From Bacillota bacterium (lineage in GTDB: Bacteria > Bacillota > Sulfobacillia > RBS10-35 > JAJYVN01), in the NCBI GenBank assembly GCA_021791995.1, contig JAJYVN010000122.1:1-8768 (forward strand): a DNA stretch of 8,768 bases. Direction: 5' to 3'. Below the pieces are notes generated by a model. It saw only the letters and a list, made by a program, of their open reading frames with translations. It ran no database searches and was not told the origin of the DNA. Below are positions 5,715 to 8,768 of this stretch, piece by piece. The position numbers and the translations under genes are program-made. How positions within the stretch are numbered: the first letter of the stretch is position 1; each line of letters starts with the position of its first letter.

Positions 5715-6479
5715 ATGAGTGGCAGGGAGTCGGTGATTGCCGGGCTTGGCGAAGTGGGATCCCCGGAGACTGTAGCGGATCACGTTGCAAGCATGTACAA
5801 TCTCGTGCCACCTATCGACGTGATGGCTCTCGCTTGGCGTCTCGGTTTATCGGTTAACTATATAAGCCACCATACGGACGGCTTCCTTGTTGGCGGTAAA
5901 CACGTATTCATCAATGCTGACACAGCATACACACGCCGTCGCTTTACGCTGGCACATGAGATTGGACATTACATCCTTGGGCATCAAGGAGCAGCCAGTG
6001 GCGCAGACGAGCGTGCAGCCAACCGCTTCGCTGCCCGCTTGCTCATGCCAAGGCCATATTTGGAACAAGTTTTAGGGAATTGTGAATTGAACATCGACCT
6101 CATCCAAGTGGTGGCGGATGGTTGCCAGGTCTCGACAGCTGCCGCTGCCATCGAGGCCATTGACCTTTGTTCGTTGCCGCAAGTTCTCTATCTGGTCCGA
6201 GAGGCAGAGATCACTTATGCGCGAACGGCGCCGGGGGTGGGCGCGGCCCTGCGTAGCCTCCGCAGGGGCGCCTCGGTTCCGGCCGACTCCTCGTATCTGG
6301 CATCACGATCCCGCGCAGAGACTGGCGAAGCTGTAGGTGTCGAGGAGTCGTCTGGGTGGCTGTCCGTAGGAGGGGCCACCGTTCAGTCCTTTTGGCGGTG
6401 CTGGTCGAGTACGTACGACTATGGCATCGTCGTGTGTTCTACTCGGCCTACACCGTCTGCTCATGGGCAGCCGTGGTAA
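5715..6479 (+). CDS. immA: ImmA/IrrE family zinc metallopeptidase
   Basis: Members of this family are cytoplasmic zinc proteases that typically cleave a partner HTH repressor, as ImmA does for a mobile-element repressor and IrrE/PprI does in Deinococcus. The 254-residue protein has the usual helical N-terminus with PPIDVMALAWRLG (32-44), then the RRFTLAHEIGHYILGH block. H81 and H85 are zinc ligands, E82 the catalytic base, and E99 in ADERAANRFAARLLMP the third ligand. The C-terminal 70 residues are not recognised and end Trp-rich. The ATG is three bases beyond the IS end and has no SD, so native upstream sequence is lost. A start at the ATG at 5793 is possible but would remove part of the domain. 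No partner repressor gene is adjacent. The gene is AT-richer than its neighbours, like fic. It ends 19 bases from the convergent vapC. Confidence 0.9.
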   Translation: MSGRESVIAGLGEVGSPETVADHVASMYNLVPPIDVMALAWRLGLSVNYISHHTDGFLVGGKHVFINADTAYTRRRFTLAHEIGHYILGHQGAASGADERAANRFAARLLMPRPYLEQVLGNCELNIDLIQVVADGCQVSTAAAAIEAIDLCSLPQVLYLVREAEITYARTAPGVGAALRSLRRGASVPADSSYLASRSRAETGEAVGVEESSGWLSVGGATVQSFWRCWSSTYDYGIVVCSTRPTPSAHGQPW

Positions 6480-6498
6480 ACAGGCACTTTCCACGCCG

Positions 6499-6903
6499 TC
6501 ACTCCTCGGTCCAGTCCTCGACGTCGAGGCCAGGCACGCGGCGGAACTCCCGCGTGTTGTGGGTGACGATTGGTACCCCAAGGGCCACGGCGTGCGCCGC
6601 TAAAAGCGTGTCCAGACTGCCGATAGGCTCGCCGCGGGTCTCGAGTTCGGTACGGATGCGACCGTATGCGGCCGCTGCGTCCTCCGTGAATGGCCGAACA
6701 TCGAAGGGCAGCAGGAATGCCTCAAGCGCCGCGGCGTTCTGCTCGGCGTAGCGACTCTTGAAGACGCCGTATTGCAACTCAGCAACCGTGATTGTGGAGA
6801 GGCCAAGGTCGCCGGTCTCGAAGGACCGTATACGTGCGAGGAGCACCGGCGAACGCTGGCGGATGAGCTGAATGCAGACATTGGTATCGAGCAAGTAGTG
6901 CAT
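6499..6903 (-). CDS. vapC: VapC toxin, PIN-domain ribonuclease
   Basis: VapC toxins cleave specific RNAs, often tRNA or 23S rRNA, using magnesium held by acidic residues, and are neutralised by VapB. The protein has 134 residues, normal for the family. Acidic residues lie where expected: D6 in YLLDTNVCIQLI, E42 in TVAELQYGV, and D98 in GSLDTLLAAHA. N116 and E119 lie in the THNTREF block that precedes the typical RVPGLDVEDW ending. The ATG (6903-6901) shares its A with the vapB TGA (TGATG), so the two genes are translationally coupled. Nothing is broken and it should be active. The RNA target cannot be read from sequence. Confidence 0.93.
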   Translation of the reverse strand: MHYLLDTNVCIQLIRQRSPVLLARIRSFETGDLGLSTITVAELQYGVFKSRYAEQNAAALEAFLLPFDVRPFTEDAAAAYGRIRTELETRGEPIGSLDTLLAAHAVALGVPIVTHNTREFRRVPGLDVEDWTEE

Positions 6904-7133
6904 CAGAAGGGCTCGTCACGGACCTGCTGGGGTGGCTGAGTCCGCTCTTGCATGAAATCCGAAGAGAACGCGGCCAGTGACCGGGTCAGAGCGTCCCAGG
7001 CGCCGTCGATCGGCAACAAGACGACTGCGTTACCGACGTGCTTGATGTACACCTCGGTACCCTTAAGCCGGAACTCCTTGGGTAGCCGGACGGCTTGGCT
7101 GCGGCCAGATCGAAAGATCTTCGCCCGCTCCAC
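6903..7133 (-). CDS. vapB: VapB antitoxin, AbrB/SpoVT-type DNA-binding protein
   Basis: VapB binds and blocks VapC, and the complex represses the operon. The start chosen is GTG 7133-7131, giving 76 residues, because AGGGGG lies eight bases upstream and the family begins with RAKIFRSGRSQAVRLPKEFR almost immediately. A GTG at 7142 overlaps the SD and is less likely. Residues 3-45 form the swapped-hairpin DNA-binding fold (AKIFRSGRSQAVRLP, then EVYIKHVGNAVVLLP). The C-terminal 30 residues, rich in Phe, Gln, Pro and acidic residues, would be the toxin-wrapping tail. Its stop overlaps the vapC start by one base. The pair is complete. Confidence 0.92.
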   Translation of the reverse strand: MERAKIFRSGRSQAVRLPKEFRLKGTEVYIKHVGNAVVLLPIDGAWDALTRSLAAFSSDFMQERTQPPQQVRDEPF

Positions 7134-7141
7134 AAGCGTCA

Positions 7142-7187
7142 CCCCCTGATATGTATCTGATATACACCATGTTCTGACTGGTCGCAA
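7142..7187 (-). promoter_or_regulatory. vapBC promoter, operator repeats and ribosome binding site
   Basis: On the minus strand TTGCGA (7187-7182) and TATATC (7164-7159) are exactly 17 bases apart. The -10 box lies inside a repeat region: CTGATAT occurs at 7146-7152 and 7157-7163 (11-bp period, the same DNA face), and TGTAT/ATACA form an inverted repeat at 7152-7156 and 7162-7166. The SD AGGGGG (7147-7142) follows. This layout fits repression by the VapBC complex. Confidence 0.55.
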
Positions 7188-7358
7188 GGCGGCCGCTTGT
7201 GGGCAGCCAAACCGGCGTTTGGCGCGCGCAAGACCTGGACCCGTGCCCGCCGCCTGGGTGCATCGCTTGATCTCTCGGAAAGCAGAAGTTTATTGTGTCG
7301 GCCAGTACACGGGCTGGTCCCTCATCCTGGTCGTTCACTTTGGGTAACGCTGACCGTG

Positions 7359-7379
7359 GCGCCCCCCCCGCCTGGGCGC
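7359..7379 (-). terminator. Weak hairpin downstream of the VWA gene
   Basis: GCGCCC (7359-7364) pairs with GGGCGC (7374-7379) around a nine-base loop that contains part of a run of eight C. It lies about 40 bases past the VWA stop codon on the minus strand. No T-run follows, so termination is uncertain. The rest of 7190-7418 shows no gene. Confidence 0.25.
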
Positions 7380-7418
7380 GAGCCTGCCCGTCGGGTAACC
7401 GCTATTGCCTTGTACTGG

Positions 7419-8249
7419 TTAGATCTCTGCGAACAGTTCCCCGGCCGCCGCGTCGTCTGGCTGGGTTACGGCCCACACCCGGTCCGACCATCGCGTAAGT
7501 TTCTCTGGCGCCGCAGCCAGAAGGTAGGAGAAGATCCGCATCCCTCGCTCCTGCTTCGTGGCGATCAGCCGCTCGAAGAACTCGTCGGACACAGCGCACT
7601 CGCCGTCGGTGACCATCACGATGTCCGCCGCATTGAACGCCGCTTCGGTCTGAACGTCGAGCGCCCACGCGAGCGGCTCCTCGAACGAGGTACCGCCGTC
7701 CGCGCCCACGGTCGCGAACCGCAAGATGTCGCGCGGGTTGTAGATCCCCGTCCTCGGGAACCGGAAGGTCTCAATCTCGGCTCCCGGTCCCCGAAAGTAC
7801 GCTGCCGCGAAGTCGCGCCGCTGGCTGCGCGCGATGTCGAGAAGCGCGAGCGCCAGCGCCGCCGCCCACTCCATACGTGCCCCCGCCATCGACCCCGACG
7901 CGTCGATGAGTGCGATAATCGGCCCCCTGGCGTTCTTCGGCCGGGGCCGAAGCTCGTACTGGAGAAGGCCGCCCTCAAGGTAGCGGCGGCCGAAGTCGAG
8001 GCGCCTGAGCGGGTGCCCCAGGGCGGTGAGCTCGGTCGGGAGAACACGGTCCAGGTCGTTTCCCAGGGTGATCGAGTGGAGTTCATCCGCATGTCGGCGC
8101 AGCTTCTCGCGCTGGCGCGCCCGCCCGAGGTTGCGCATCCGGCCGATGAGTTCGCCCATCCGGCGAAACCGCTCGGTCGAGAGCTCGGTCGCAAAGGCGA
8201 GACGCTCCCCCACCGGCACCCGGCTCATACCTGCGTTTCGCCAGTCCAA
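7419..8249 (-). CDS. CoxE-like VWA-domain protein, N-terminally truncated
   Basis: CoxE/COG2425-type proteins bind partners through a metal-dependent VWA domain and usually work beside a MoxR-type AAA+ ATPase in assembly or maturation of enzymes. The VWA domain begins near residue 108 and its MIDAS is complete: D116, S118 and S120 in DASGSM, T187 in GGTSFEEPL, and D215 in VTDGE. The preceding helical part (LITLGNDLDRVLP-like region, LQYELRPR) is typical of the family. Relatives have a longer N-terminal helical domain; here the frame hits TAG at 8276-8274, near the end of a transposase gene. TTG 8249 is a makeshift start and ATG 8228 another; neither has a strong SD. Codon use is strongly GC-rich, like a resident gene. 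No MoxR gene is nearby. Probably an inactive remnant, although the VWA fold could be intact. Confidence 0.8.
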   Translation of the reverse strand: MDWRNAGMSRVPVGERLAFATELSTERFRRMGELIGRMRNLGRARQREKLRRHADELHSITLGNDLDRVLPTELTALGHPLRRLDFGRRYLEGGLLQYELRPRPKNARGPIIALIDASGSMAGARMEWAAALALALLDIARSQRRDFAAAYFRGPGAEIETFRFPRTGIYNPRDILRFATVGADGGTSFEEPLAWALDVQTEAAFNAADIVMVTDGECAVSDEFFERLIATKQERGMRIFSYLLAAAPEKLTRWSDRVWAVTQPDDAAAGELFAEI

Positions 8250-8308
8250 CGGGGAGACCTTGAGGCTGTAGGGCTAGCGGCCCCCGAAGTGTAGTGGCAA
8301 AGGCGTTG

Positions 8309-8768
8309 TTAGACGGCGGGCAAGTACCGGGTGAGATCGAAGATGTCGACGAGCTTGGCCTGAATGGTGGAGCATTCGGCGATCGTGTGCTCGACCCGCG
8401 TCGGTCCGTAGACCAGGATGGCCTCTTGGATGTCGGCCAGTTCCTGGACCAAGGCTTCGGTGCTTAGGCCCAGGTCCTTGGCCTTGAGGGCCATGACCTT
8501 GAGGACCAACAGGGCCGTGACGCACACCAGGGCGTACAGGCGGATCTTCGTGTCGGTGAAGTGATGAACCGGGCTTAGGCGCACGAGGTCCGGCGACTTG
8601 ATCGCCCGGAAGTTTGCCTCGATTGCCGCCTTGTCGTGGTTGTAGAGCTGGACGATCTGCGCCGCTGAGAGTTCTTGACGGGTGGTGAAGAGAAGCCGCC
8701 GGCCGAACTGGTGCCGGTGGTCGTCGACACGCTGACGGTCTTGGCGGATGTGGACGACGCGTGCCTGG
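8309..8768 (-). CDS. tnp: IS1634-type (IS4 superfamily) transposase, C-terminal part, runs off the window
   Basis: The frame is open from the window edge to TAA 8311-8309, about 152 residues. It shows RRLLFTTRQELSAAQIVQLY, then AAIEANFRAIKSP, which contains the Glu of the DDE triad in the family setting (hypothetical Y-x2-...-E-x2-FR-x-(I/L)K block). It ends with SPVHHFTDTKIRLYALVCVTALLVLK, matching the C-terminal helix of IS1634-like transposases. No stop or frameshift is seen in this part. The N-terminal two thirds lie outside the window. The element end should lie just below the stop, perhaps near 8290, where TGTAGTGGCAAAG reads inward, but the opposite end is not available to confirm it. 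Insertion here would explain the truncation of the VWA gene. Confidence 0.82.
   Translation of the reverse strand, partial: QARVVHIRQDRQRVDDHRHQFGRRLLFTTRQELSAAQIVQLYNHDKAAIEANFRAIKSPDLVRLSPVHHFTDTKIRLYALVCVTALLVLKVMALKAKDLGLSTEALVQELADIQEAILVYGPTRVEHTIAECSTIQAKLVDIFDLTRYLPAV

Noticed and set aside
98..8280. GGCTAGCGG occurs at 98-106 and at 8272-8280, close to IS junctions at both ends of the window, like attachment-site direct repeats.
   Set aside because: Only nine identical bases, no integrase gene, and the two sites border different elements. Chance is likely enough.
7197..8294. Plus-strand open frame of 365 codons over the VWA gene.
   Set aside because: Antisense shadow in GC-rich DNA. 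The minus strand carries the complete MIDAS VWA domain.
1..8768. CRISPR array, tRNA or rRNA genes.
   Set aside because: No regularly spaced repeats and no tRNA- or rRNA-like segment were seen on either strand.

Overview
The window is a GC-rich bacterial segment; by eye the typical genes have mostly G or C at third codon positions. It reads as an insertion-sequence graveyard mixed with toxin-antitoxin-type genes. Nothing fixes the lineage. High-GC groups such as Actinobacteria, Chloroflexi, Myxococcota or Acidobacteria would all fit, and taxonomy is left open. Two genes, fic and an ImmA/IrrE-type peptidase, are visibly richer in A+T than their surroundings, which suggests they arrived by transfer.

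Layout, left to right. (1) 1-99 is an exact copy of an internal piece of the ISL3 transposase gene at 4654-4752, ending abruptly. (2) 100-841 holds two unrecognised minus-strand genes placed stop-to-start. The second has lost its native C-terminus to the IS fragment. A zinc-knuckle-like CxxC...CxxC motif appears in a third frame where the two meet. (3) 905-939 is a very strong hairpin. (4) 1026-1305 is a decayed HicB-type antitoxin. Its promoter, operator-like palindrome and Shine-Dalgarno (SD) sequence still look intact, but ACG stands where the start codon should be and the frame breaks after about 45 codons. (5) 1478-2653 (minus) is an intact class II Fic AMP-transferase with a C-terminal winged helix. 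(6) 2893-3245 looks like the ribozyme part of a group II intron without its reverse transcriptase. (7) About 3260-4206 (minus) is an ISKra4-type transposase pseudogene with two in-frame stop codons and frameshifts. (8) 4230-5712 is an apparently complete ISL3-family element with imperfect terminal inverted repeats, a structured leader and an intact DDE transposase, but no target duplication. (9) 5715-6479 (plus) is an ImmA/IrrE-type zinc peptidase whose ATG lies three bases past the IS end. (10) 6499-7133 (minus) is a complete vapBC operon with its promoter and operator repeats. (11) 7419-8249 (minus) is a CoxE-like von Willebrand A protein with a complete MIDAS, cut at its N-terminus. (12) 8309-8768 (minus) is the C-terminal part of an IS1634-type (IS4 superfamily) transposase running off the window, probably the element that cut the VWA gene.

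How they work together: vapBC is the only complete, self-contained toxin-antitoxin module. Fic and the ImmA-type protease diverge from each other and share an unusual base composition. They may once have been neighbours, now separated by three successive mobile elements. The right end of the ISL3 element carries a promoter-like sequence facing immA, so transcription of immA may now depend on the IS. The VWA protein looks like a resident gene broken by transposition. No convincing new multi-gene system is visible. The most notable signals are the regulatory fossil of the hicB remnant, the folded leader of the ISL3 element, and the frame-switching pair of unknown genes at the left.
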